Assembly: GCA_016217735.1 (NCBI GenBank)
Contig: JACRGQ010000016.1
Location: forward strand, 1 to 64,000
Source of the DNA: Nitrospinota bacterium
GTDB lineage: Bacteria; Nitrospinota_A; UBA7883; JACRGQ01
DNA length: 64,000 nt
Direction: 5' to 3'
The position numbers were made by a program, and so were the translations under genes. A model generated the notes under the pieces. It saw nothing but the letters and a program-made list of their open reading frames with translations, was not told where the DNA came from and ran no database searches. Below are positions 1 to 8,035 of the stretch, piece after piece. Every line of letters begins with the position of its first letter. Within the stretch, counting starts at the first letter, position 1.

Positions 1-2
1 GA

Positions 3-125
3 CGCCTATGCACCCATAACAGGTATTTCAAAAGCCTTGAGGAGTTGATTGTCGTTATCGGAAAACAGTTGGATAAATGGCTGAGGCCAAACGGACAGCT
101 TAAAAGACTATGCGCAATTATTTAA
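3..125 (+). CDS. C-terminal fragment of an IS630-type transposase (cut by window edge)
   Basis: An open frame entering from the left edge ends with a stop at 123-125 and gives about 40 residues. They contain NRYFKSLEEL, then KWLRPNGQLKRL, then LCAII just before the stop. This resembles the C-terminal tail of IS630-family DDE transposases, where an aromatic NRYF-type motif is followed by a short helix and an LRxLC ending. Only the tail is visible, so neither catalytic residues nor terminal repeats can be checked, and the identification rests on memory of the family. It could instead be the end of an unrelated DNA-binding protein. Confidence 0.45.
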   Translation, partial: RLCTHNRYFKSLEELIVVIGKQLDKWLRPNGQLKRLCAII

Positions 126-155
126 GACGCTGTGTATAAAAGGCGGGAGAATGGG

Positions 156-1043
156 ATGGCCAATAAAAAGACTTTTGAAGAGTTGAACCGCGCGCTACGG
201 TTGACGAACGAGGTCAACGAGCTCATTCTGCGCATACCCGAAGAGAAGCTGCTGCTCAACGAGATTTGCCGCCTCATAGTGGATATTGGCGGCTACCGGC
301 TTGCATGGGTGGGGTTAAAGAGGCACGACGATGAGAAGAGTGTGCCGCCCGCCGCCGTCTCAGGCATCGCGAAAGAATATGTCGACACCATAAAGGTGTC
401 GTGGGACTCTGAACATGCCCTCGGGCAGGGGCCGACCGGGAGCGCCATCCGGAGCGGCCACACCGTCACCACGCACGTCAGCGACAAATTATTTTCTCCG
501 TGGCGCGAAAGCGCGCTGAAGCACGGCATCAACGTCATCGCCGCCCTGCCGATGCATCTGGATGACGAGGTCATCGGCGCGTTGAACATCTATTCCGCGA
601 ACCACGACGCATTCAGCGACGACGAGCTGATCCTGCTGGAGCGGATGGCGGACAACCTCGCCTACGGCTTGCGGAACCTCAAGGCCGCGGCGGAACTGAA
701 GAAGCTTCATATCGCCATCAAATATCTGAACCAGCCGCTGTTTATCACCGATACCGCGGGAAAGATTGAATATGTGAACAAAGCGTTCGCCGAACTCACC
801 GGCTACGCCGAGGGGGAGGCCATCGGCCAGACCCCCGCAATCCTCAAGAGTGAAAGTCACCCGCCCGAATTTTATAAAGCGATGTGGGATACCCTTCTCA
901 AAGGGAAGGGGTGGAGAGGGAAGATTGTCAACCGGATGAAAAACGGTCAACTGCGCGAAGAGTTTTTGGCAATCACCCCGCTCAACGGCGAGGACGGTAA
1001 AATTATCAGCTTCGCGTGTATCATCACCGATATCGCCCGATAA
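156..1043 (+). CDS. GAF-PAS sensory protein without output domain
   Basis: 295 residues. A GAF domain fills about residues 10-180 and a PAS domain about 190-293, with the typical PAS pieces FITDTAGKIEYVNKAF and ELTGY. The protein stops at CIITDIAR, where most sensors would continue (DITERK-type linker) into a kinase or GGDEF module. It is therefore either a stand-alone ligand-binding subunit or the truncated front of a sensor kinase. ATG 156 is preferred because a purine-rich GGCGGGAG lies just upstream; a GTG at 132 is in frame but has no better ribosome site. The transposase tail immediately upstream is compatible with a past rearrangement. The ligand is unknown. Confidence 0.75.
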   Translation: MANKKTFEELNRALRLTNEVNELILRIPEEKLLLNEICRLIVDIGGYRLAWVGLKRHDDEKSVPPAAVSGIAKEYVDTIKVSWDSEHALGQGPTGSAIRSGHTVTTHVSDKLFSPWRESALKHGINVIAALPMHLDDEVIGALNIYSANHDAFSDDELILLERMADNLAYGLRNLKAAAELKKLHIAIKYLNQPLFITDTAGKIEYVNKAFAELTGYAEGEAIGQTPAILKSESHPPEFYKAMWDTLLKGKGWRGKIVNRMKNGQLREEFLAITPLNGEDGKIISFACIITDIAR

Positions 1044-1291
1044 CTTTCGCCTTTTCAATGCTTGGCGCCATCGCGTCAATGCCGGCAAAAGAGTCTGTTC
1101 CGCCGGTTAAATATGCAAAAAAGCCATCTTTTCATCGTTTCCGCTTCACATTATGATATAATCTTTAATTACTTTAAGCCGGTAAAGGCAGCCTTTCCGG
1201 GTTGTTCAAGTTTCGTTAGTCCCCATCGGGCAGCATGGCGGGGAAGTTCGCAAGTATTGCGCCGCCGCAACCATGCACAAAGGAGTGTCGA

Positions 1292-2656
1292 GTGAAGATC
1301 AAGAGTATTGCCCTCGTGGAAACCAAAGCGGTTAAGACCCATGTGTTTAGCCGGGTGTACCTGCCGCGGATGGGGTTGCCGTTTCTGAGCGGCCTTATGA
1401 AAAGCCGGGGATACGAGGTGGAAACCTTTTTCCAGGAAAAGGCGCCGGTTGATATTGACTATTTGTGCGGATTCGATCTAGTCGGGATCAGTTCCCTCAC
1501 TTCCACCGTCAACGAGGCGTACCGGTTGGGGAGCCTGCTGAAAGGGCGGGGGAAGACTGTTGTCATGGGCGGCCCGCACGTCAGCGCGATGGCGGAAGAG
1601 GCGTTGCGGCACTGCGACTACGTGGTGCGCGGCGAAGGGGAGGCGACGTTCGCCGAGTTGGTGTCGAAAATGAACGGCGGCGGCGTTTCGGATGTGCCGG
1701 GCATTTCGTATATGCGCGACGGCGTGTTGGTGCAGAATCCTTCATCCATCGCTAAAGTTAATATGGAAGAGATGCCACAGGCCGATTTTTCGTCGTGCAA
1801 GGCGTTCAAGGGGCCGGAAGAGTATCCGGCGCAACTGATGTTCTCGCGCGGATGCCCGTTCGATTGCAGCTTTTGCAGCGTTACCACCACCTTCGGGCGG
1901 AAGTACCGCTATAAGACCAAAGAACAGCTTATGGCCGAGATGGCTCCCATGCTTGGCCGCACCATCAATTTTATCGACGACAACTTCGCGGCGAACCCGC
2001 GCAGGACTAAGGACTTGCTCAAGACCATGATCGCCGAAAACAAGGTGCCGCACCGCTATTCGTGCCAACTGCGGATAGATGCCGCGCGGGACGAAGAGCT
2101 GCTTGACCTGTTAAAGCGGACCAATTGCCGTATCGCCTACATCGGGATGGAATCGATCAATCCCGAAACGCTCAAGGCGTATGACAAGGGGCAGACGGTG
2201 GAGGAGATCGTTGCATCCATCAAGGGCTTCAAACGGCATAATATCGGCATCCACGGCATGTTTGTGCTGGGGGGCGACCACGACACGCCCCAGACCATCA
2301 GGGATACCACGGACTTCGCCATCGAGGCGGGCTTGGATACCATCCAGCTTTGCGCGCTCACGCCGTTCCCCGGCACGGCCGTGCATGGCCAAATGGTTGC
2401 CGAGAAACGGATACTGCATCAGGACTGGGATCACTATGACGGGCTGCATTGCGTGATCCGGCCCACGCGGATGACCCCTTACGAGTTGCAGCACGGCATC
2501 ATCGAGGAGATGCGGCGTTTTTATTCGTTTCCCCGCGCATTTAACATTAGCGTGCAAAAGCGCTGGCGGTTCAAATACCGGATGGGCGGCCGCTATTTGG
2601 TGAACCGTTGGAAGAATGAAAACTCCGCCTATTTCGATTATTTGAAAACAGTGTAG
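1292..2656 (+). CDS. B12-binding-domain radical SAM protein
   Basis: 454 residues. The N-terminal part (about 1-140) looks like a cobalamin-binding Rossmann domain: FDLVGISSLTST, then VVMGGPHVSAM. It is followed by a radical SAM core with the cluster motif RGCPFDCSFC (CxxxCxxC) near residue 190. The family catalyses radical methylations, ring contractions and other difficult reactions, and the substrate cannot be read from sequence. GTG 1292 is chosen as the start: AGGAG lies six bases upstream and the first residues (KIKSIALVET) begin the domain, whereas the in-frame ATG at 1235 would add a non-conserved leader. It converges with the TPR gene downstream. A TATAAT sits at 1157-1162, but no convincing -35 precedes it. 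Confidence 0.85.
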   Translation: MKIKSIALVETKAVKTHVFSRVYLPRMGLPFLSGLMKSRGYEVETFFQEKAPVDIDYLCGFDLVGISSLTSTVNEAYRLGSLLKGRGKTVVMGGPHVSAMAEEALRHCDYVVRGEGEATFAELVSKMNGGGVSDVPGISYMRDGVLVQNPSSIAKVNMEEMPQADFSSCKAFKGPEEYPAQLMFSRGCPFDCSFCSVTTTFGRKYRYKTKEQLMAEMAPMLGRTINFIDDNFAANPRRTKDLLKTMIAENKVPHRYSCQLRIDAARDEELLDLLKRTNCRIAYIGMESINPETLKAYDKGQTVEEIVASIKGFKRHNIGIHGMFVLGGDHDTPQTIRDTTDFAIEAGLDTIQLCALTPFPGTAVHGQMVAEKRILHQDWDHYDGLHCVIRPTRMTPYELQHGIIEEMRRFYSFPRAFNISVQKRWRFKYRMGGRYLVNRWKNENSAYFDYLKTV

Positions 2657-2673
2657 CCCGCGTTTTTTTTCGG

Positions 2674-4239
2674 TTACAGCGTGGCGGGGAGCTGGGCCAG
2701 CGCTTCTTTGGCTTCGGCCAAATCGGGATTCAGCCGCAACGCTTCCTCATACGATTTGCGGGCGTTGGCATAGTCCTTCAGCATGAAGTGGACGCGGCCG
2801 AGATTGTAGTGCAGGTTGAAATCGTCCGGATCCATTATCAGCGCCTTTTTGTAGTTTTCCATCGCCTTCACCCCTTGCTTCATGCGGCGGCAGCTGATGC
2901 CAAGCCAGTTGTAGAGCCGCGGGTCGGACGGGTTTATCGCAACCGCTTTCTCGAACAGGGCAATCGCTTTATCGTAATTTTGCCGGCGGAACCAGACTTC
3001 GCCCGCCAGAACAAGGATGGCCTGGTTCTCGGTATCCATCACAAGCGCTTTTTGCAGCGCATCCTCCGCGTTTAGGGTGTCGCCGGCATCCATGTAATGG
3101 AAAAACCACTCCAGCCAGTCGGCGGGGAGGGCGGGCGTTATTTTCTTGGCCGCTTCCAGCGCCTGGGCGGCTTCGGTATCTTTGCCGAAATTTTTGAGAA
3201 TGGCGTGCAGGAGGAAGAAGGGGGCAAGCATCGCGGGATCGATCCGCAACGCGTTTTTGAGTTCCGCCAGCGCCGAGGCGCAGGCTTCGTAGCCGGGTTT
3301 TTCGCCGGCCTTCAAAAAAAGGGTTTTGGCCAGCCCGTAATGCGCGCGCGCTTTCAGCCCTGGCGGGTCGTTAGCGCCATGCAGCCCAAGCGCTTTGCGG
3401 AAATATTCCTCCGCCTTGTCCAGCCCCCCCTGCTCGATACGATAGGCCTGCGCGAGGCGGTAATGCAGATTGGCGTCGCCGGGACGCGCTTCTATAAGCT
3501 CGCGCAGGGATTCGGCGTCTTCCAGGCTCTTCCCGGTTCGCTTGTAACACAGGGCGAGCGACTTGTGCGCCTCTTTGTCCGTAAAACTGAATTTGATAAG
3601 GTTTTTGAGTATCGGTATGGCGTTCGCATAGTCTTCACCGCCGATGTAGACTTTTGCCAAGTGGTTATTCAGGTCGCGCCGCCAAGGGGCCATCTCCACG
3701 CATTTCTTCAGCGTGGCAACCGTGGTATTGCAGAGATCCTTAAAGGCGGCGGCGTTGTCATCGCCCGACATTTTCAGCATTTCCCCATTGGCTTCCATCT
3801 GCTGCAGGGCTTTTTCCGCGGCGGCATCGGCGATGTTCCCAAACGCTTCCCGCAGTTGATCCACGCTGACCGGGTTTTGCAGTATCGCCTGTACGCCGGT
3901 CTTTTCCCCTTCCTCTTTCAGTTGGGGGGTTACCGCGCTGGCCAGCAAAATTATGTTCACTGGCGGCAGTTTTTTCTTTTGTGCCAACAATTGGGCGAAC
4001 TGGAGGCCGGTCAGTTTTTTCATCAGGTGGGAGACGATGGCGAAATCGTAGAACACCCCTTTTTGCGCATCGGCTTCGATTTTGTCCAGCGCGTTTTTGG
4101 CGGAGTCCATTTCGTAGCAATCCAGGCGGAAGTTGCGGTCGTATTCGGAGAACGGGAGACTTTGAAGGAATTCGCGAAGCTGTTTGGTTTCGAACGATTT
4201 TTCAGAGATTATCAGCGCTTTCAGGCGGTTCCCCTTCAT
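2674..4239 (-). CDS. TPR protein with degenerate response-regulator receiver domain
   Basis: 521 residues from ATG 4239. Residues 1-130 have the length and hydrophobic pattern of a CheY-like receiver (KALIISEKS, DFAIVSHLMKKLTG, NIILLASAV, QAILQNPVS). The acidic pocket is missing, the phospho-acceptor Asp position reads Ser-His, and the conserved Lys before Pro is Asn. It therefore probably cannot be phosphorylated. The remaining ~370 residues are tetratricopeptide repeats, best seen in the last four (YDKAIALFEKAVAINP, VKAMENYKKALIMDP, YANARKSYEEALRLNP). The role is probably a scaffold. It is divergent from the cyclase gene at 4347. A GTG at 4302 would extend the start by 21 residues, but these precede the domain. 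Confidence 0.8.
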   Translation of the reverse strand: MKGNRLKALIISEKSFETKQLREFLQSLPFSEYDRNFRLDCYEMDSAKNALDKIEADAQKGVFYDFAIVSHLMKKLTGLQFAQLLAQKKKLPPVNIILLASAVTPQLKEEGEKTGVQAILQNPVSVDQLREAFGNIADAAAEKALQQMEANGEMLKMSGDDNAAAFKDLCNTTVATLKKCVEMAPWRRDLNNHLAKVYIGGEDYANAIPILKNLIKFSFTDKEAHKSLALCYKRTGKSLEDAESLRELIEARPGDANLHYRLAQAYRIEQGGLDKAEEYFRKALGLHGANDPPGLKARAHYGLAKTLFLKAGEKPGYEACASALAELKNALRIDPAMLAPFFLLHAILKNFGKDTEAAQALEAAKKITPALPADWLEWFFHYMDAGDTLNAEDALQKALVMDTENQAILVLAGEVWFRRQNYDKAIALFEKAVAINPSDPRLYNWLGISCRRMKQGVKAMENYKKALIMDPDDFNLHYNLGRVHFMLKDYANARKSYEEALRLNPDLAEAKEALAQLPATL

Positions 4240-4346
4240 GTAATTATCTGCCGTTATTTTATCATACCCCGCTGGACGTGTGAGGATGGCTGAAAACCGC
4301 ACCTAATCGCAAGGAAAAATCCCCCTTTCGGATATACTGGGTGTGA

Positions 4347-6596
4347 ATGAATGCGGGCAGATTTGTTCCCAAGCTAAGCGAGGTCAAGCTGGGCCTCCTG
4401 CTGACCATTCTTTCGTTCCTCCTCTTTTTGGCGAATTTCGAGCTTTTCTCGCTTGTCTCGCACAAGATGTTCGATCTCAACTTCCGCGCACGGGGGATCA
4501 TCACCGGCAAGCGCGACGTGGTAATCGTCGCCATCGACCAGAAGAGCCAGGATGTTTTCGGCCGCTGGCCCTGGACGCGGACCGTGATCGCCGGCGTGGT
4601 CAACCGCATTGCGAAGGGAAATCCGAAGGCGGTCGGACTCGATATCGTTTTCTCATATCCCGAAGAGAGGCCGGATTTCACCCTTGCGCAACAACTGCTT
4701 GCCAAAGCGCCTCCAAACGGCCCGTTGCGCGCCGCCCTGGAAGACGCGCTGGATAACGCGAACGCCGATCAGCGTCTCGCCGACGCCATCAAAAACGCCG
4801 GCAACGTTGTGCCGGGCTATTTTTTCTTCACCGATCCCGTTGAGGTGAAAGACCTGAAGATGAATCTCGAAGCGGATTACCGCGTCATAAAACATTCGCG
4901 GTTCGGCGCCATAAAGTACCCCGTGTCGGGCAGGCGGGACTTCCCCATGATTAACGCGGTCGGCGTAAAGCCGAACATAAAGCTGATTACCGACAGCGCC
5001 CCGGTGACCGGGTACTTCAACATGGTGCCGGATGCCGACGGAACGCTGCGGAAAATAACGAATGTCATCCAGTTCAACGGCAAGTATTTTCCTTCGCTCA
5101 GCCTGCAAGTGTTGGGGCTTTATTATGGCGGCGGCCCGCCGAAAATCATCTTTTCTGACGGGGGTGTGGAAGGGTTTGAAGTGGGCAAGACGTTCATTTC
5201 CAGCGATGAAACGGGCGCGAGTTACGTCAACTACTATGGCGGCGAGGGCGAGTTCCCGGCGGTCTCCATCGCCGACCTCATGGGGCACGATTACGATTCG
5301 CCCGAAGCGCTGGAAAAACTCTTTAAGGACAAGATCGTCCTTGTCGGCGCCACCGCCATCGGCATTTACGACATGCGTGTCACCCCGTTCGGTATTCAGC
5401 CGGGAATGATGGTCCACGCGAACTATATTCAAAGCGTCCTCGATGGCCGTGAGCTTAAACGGGCCAACTGGTTTTTGATATTCGATGCGGCCTCGATCAT
5501 GGTGGTGGGCATTGCGCTCACGCTCGCCATGCGGCGGCTCAAGGTGTTTGGCGGACTGCTGCTTGCCCTCATCCTCATGGTTTCATACATACTGTTCCAG
5601 CGTTTTATGTTCGTGGAGAAGAATACCCTCCTCGACGTTCTCTATCCCGTGATCGCCATCGTCATGGTTTACGGCGGTATCGCGTTTTATAAGTACTTTA
5701 TCGAGTCCAAGGAAAAGCAGTACGTCAAGAAGGCATTCGGACATTACCTCTCCCCGGCCGTTATCAGCAAGATCATGGAAGATCCCGGCAAACTCAAGTT
5801 GGGCGGGGAAACGCGGGTGCTCACCGCGTCGTTTTCAGACATCAAGGGCTTTTCCACCATCTCCGAGGGGCTGACGCCGGACGCGCTGGTCGAACTGCTG
5901 AACGAGTATCTCACCGAAATGACCGACATCGTCATGGAAAACCAGGGGACGCTCGACAAATACATCGGCGACGCCATCGTGGCCTTTTACGGCGCGCCGC
6001 TGCTGTACGATAACCATGCCGAGTTGGCTTGCCGCTCGGCGCTGCTTTGCCAGAAGCGGCTGAAAGCTCTCCGTGAAAAATGGAAGGGGGAGGGGAGGCC
6101 GATGGTGGAGGCGCGGCTTGGCATCAACACCGGCCCGATGCTGGTGGGGAACATGGGATCGCAGCAGCGCTTCGACTACACCGTGATCGGCGACGAGGTG
6201 AATTTGGCCGCCCGTCTTGAAGGGATCAACAAACAGTATGGCACGTACATATGCATTTCGGAAAATACGCGCAATGCCATCGGCGGCGCTTTTGTCGTGC
6301 GCGAGCTTGATCTTGTGCGCGTGGTCGGGCGTTCCACCCCGGTACGGATATATGAACTGGTGGATTTCCCCGCCGATGTGACGGATGCCACGCGGCAATG
6401 GCTTCACAGTTATGGCGTGGCGCGCGCGCTGTATCAGGCGCGGAAATGGGAGGAGGCCATTGAGGCCTTTGAAGCGGCCATGGCGCTCAACAAGGAAGAT
6501 GCCGCGTCATGGACTTATATTAAACGGTGCCGTATTTTTATGGCGGCTCCCCCCGACCCCGATTGGGACGGGGTTTTTTCCCACACTTCAAAATAG
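4347..6596 (+). CDS. CHASE2-domain class III adenylate/guanylate cyclase
   Basis: 749 residues. One N-terminal membrane helix (about 14-34) is followed by a large extracytoplasmic CHASE2 sensor (to about 365) and three further helices ending near residue 455. A class III nucleotidyl cyclase domain follows (about 480-690). The two metal-binding aspartates are visible in FSDIKGF and KYIGDAIVAFYGAP, and the transition-state region reads VIGDEVNLAARLE, so the enzyme should be active. The C-terminal 60 residues form one TPR-like helix pair (ARKWEEAIEAFEAAM). The likely product is cAMP, consistent with the cyclic-nucleotide-binding protein two genes downstream. The last codons overlap a terminator-like hairpin. 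Confidence 0.9.
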   Translation: MNAGRFVPKLSEVKLGLLLTILSFLLFLANFELFSLVSHKMFDLNFRARGIITGKRDVVIVAIDQKSQDVFGRWPWTRTVIAGVVNRIAKGNPKAVGLDIVFSYPEERPDFTLAQQLLAKAPPNGPLRAALEDALDNANADQRLADAIKNAGNVVPGYFFFTDPVEVKDLKMNLEADYRVIKHSRFGAIKYPVSGRRDFPMINAVGVKPNIKLITDSAPVTGYFNMVPDADGTLRKITNVIQFNGKYFPSLSLQVLGLYYGGGPPKIIFSDGGVEGFEVGKTFISSDETGASYVNYYGGEGEFPAVSIADLMGHDYDSPEALEKLFKDKIVLVGATAIGIYDMRVTPFGIQPGMMVHANYIQSVLDGRELKRANWFLIFDAASIMVVGIALTLAMRRLKVFGGLLLALILMVSYILFQRFMFVEKNTLLDVLYPVIAIVMVYGGIAFYKYFIESKEKQYVKKAFGHYLSPAVISKIMEDPGKLKLGGETRVLTASFSDIKGFSTISEGLTPDALVELLNEYLTEMTDIVMENQGTLDKYIGDAIVAFYGAPLLYDNHAELACRSALLCQKRLKALREKWKGEGRPMVEARLGINTGPMLVGNMGSQQRFDYTVIGDEVNLAARLEGINKQYGTYICISENTRNAIGGAFVVRELDLVRVVGRSTPVRIYELVDFPADVTDATRQWLHSYGVARALYQARKWEEAIEAFEAAMALNKEDAASWTYIKRCRIFMAAPPDPDWDGVFSHTSK
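6555..6579 (+). terminator. Terminator-like hairpin inside the 3' end of the cyclase gene
   Basis: CCCCG (6557-6561) and CGGGG (6569-6573) enclose a seven-base loop and are followed directly by TTTTTT (6574-6579). The structure lies within the last 14 codons of the cyclase (Pro-Asp-Pro-Asp-Trp-Asp-Gly-Val-Phe), so coding and termination signals overlap. It would separate the cyclase transcript from the reductase gene whose start is 37 bases downstream. Stem length is modest. Confidence 0.55.
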
Positions 6597-6615
6597 TTTT
6601 ACGGAGGTTTATCTT

Positions 6616-7545
6616 TTGGAACAGCGTGAACTCGGAACAACCGGGATACAAGTATCCGTCATCTGTTACGGCGCGTGGGGCATAGGCGGCGCGCCGTGGT
6701 GGACCACCAAGGGGGACGAGGTTTCCCGCGGCTCAATCCTCGCGGCGGTGGAGGAGGGAATCAATTTTTTCGACACCGCCCCGGCCTACGGTTGGGGACA
6801 CAGCGAACGGCTGCTGGGCGATGTGCTGAAGCCGTTCCGCGATACCGTGGTGTTGGCAACCAAGTGCGGGCTTTCCAACATGAACGGGCAAATCGTGCGC
6901 GACCTGAAGCCCGCGGCCATACGAAAGGAACTGGACGTCAGCCTGAGAAACCTCAAGACCGAATATATCGACCTTTACCAGATACATTGGCCATCGCCTA
7001 ACGATTCGATGGAACACGCGATGGAAGAGTTGGCCAAGGCGAAGGAAAAGGGGAAGATACGGGCCATCGGCGTGAGCAACTTCGATCTGCCGCTGCTGGA
7101 GCGGGCGCGCAAGGTGGTTCTGGTCGATTGCGTACAGCCGAAGTACAACCTGCTGGAGCGCGATATTGAGGCCGACATTCTGCCATATTGCGCGAAGAAC
7201 AAAATCGGCGTGATCGCCTACAGCCCGCTGAGCTCCGGCCTTTTGACCGGCAAATACGGCAAGGGAACGCACTTCGAGGATTGGCGCGGCGGCGGCGGGT
7301 TCGGGATATTCAGGCCTGAAACGCTGGCGAAGGCCTATGACAGGGTGGAAAAACTCAAAGCCACCGCCGCGGAAATCGGCAAGCCGCCCGCCCATATTGC
7401 GATCAACTGGGTAATCGCCAATCCGGCGGTCACCGCGGCGATTGTCGGCGTAAAAGATGCCGCACAACTGAAAGATGGTGTAAAATGTCTTAGGTACCCG
7501 TTAACCACGGAGGAGAAAAAACGTGTCGAATTGGCAACCGGTTGA
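6616..7545 (+). CDS. Aldo/keto reductase
   Basis: 309 residues of the AKR (TIM-barrel) family, NAD(P)H-dependent carbonyl reductases. The catalytic tetrad is visible: Asp and Tyr in FFDTAPAYGWGHSE, Lys in VLATKCG, His in LYQIHW. The C-terminal cofactor part (AIVGVKDAAQLKDGV) is complete. The start is TTG 6616, eight bases after a strong GGAGG (6603-6607), and the protein then reads MEQRELGTTGIQVS as in family members. A longer in-frame reading from 6385 only duplicates cyclase sequence. Its 3' end overlaps the next gene by 23 bases, so the two are translationally coupled. The substrate is unknown. Confidence 0.9.
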   Translation: MEQRELGTTGIQVSVICYGAWGIGGAPWWTTKGDEVSRGSILAAVEEGINFFDTAPAYGWGHSERLLGDVLKPFRDTVVLATKCGLSNMNGQIVRDLKPAAIRKELDVSLRNLKTEYIDLYQIHWPSPNDSMEHAMEELAKAKEKGKIRAIGVSNFDLPLLERARKVVLVDCVQPKYNLLERDIEADILPYCAKNKIGVIAYSPLSSGLLTGKYGKGTHFEDWRGGGGFGIFRPETLAKAYDRVEKLKATAAEIGKPPAHIAINWVIANPAVTAAIVGVKDAAQLKDGVKCLRYPLTTEEKKRVELATG

Positions 7546-8014
7546 AATGGATCATGCGGCGCTGCTGGCGCTGCTGAAAAAGGCGGAAAGTCTCACCGCC
7601 GGGCTTGACGGCGCGGATATGGAAAAGCTTATTTCCATCGCTTCCCCGGAGGAATACGGCGCCAACAGCGTTTTGACCCAGGAGGATGAACGTTCGCGCG
7701 ATATTTTTATCGTGGTCAAGGGGACGTTAAGTGTGGAGATGAACCTCACGCCGCAAGACGTCAAGCCCGTGAGCTTGTTGAAGATCCGCGATGGCGGCGT
7801 GGCGGGTGAGCTGTCGTTTCTGGACGGCGCGCGGCGTTCCGCCTCGCTCAGGGCGGCGATGCCCACCAGCGTGATCCGTTTCCCCCACGACAAGATGGAA
7901 AACCTTTTCAATGCTGAAAAGGGGCTTGGTTTAACGGTTATGCGCAATCTGGCCCAGTTGGTGACCCAGCGGCTTCGGAGCACCAACTTCGAACTCCGCT
8001 CCCGCCTCGGCTGA
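7523..8014 (+). CDS. Cyclic-nucleotide-binding domain protein
   Basis: 163 residues consisting of one cNMP-binding (Crp-like) domain with no DNA-binding helix-turn-helix. The phosphate-binding cassette reads GELSFLDGARRSASLRA, retaining the Gly-Glu that contacts the ribose and the Arg that contacts the cyclic phosphate. It starts at GTG 7523 behind GGAGGAG, within the end of the reductase gene. Together with the cyclase at 4347 it suggests a local cyclic-nucleotide signalling set: synthesis by the cyclase and sensing by this small soluble protein. Its partner or output is not evident. Confidence 0.85.
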   Translation: MSNWQPVEMDHAALLALLKKAESLTAGLDGADMEKLISIASPEEYGANSVLTQEDERSRDIFIVVKGTLSVEMNLTPQDVKPVSLLKIRDGGVAGELSFLDGARRSASLRAAMPTSVIRFPHDKMENLFNAEKGLGLTVMRNLAQLVTQRLRSTNFELRSRLG

Positions 8015-8035
8015 CCGGCTTGGCGGCGATGCCCG

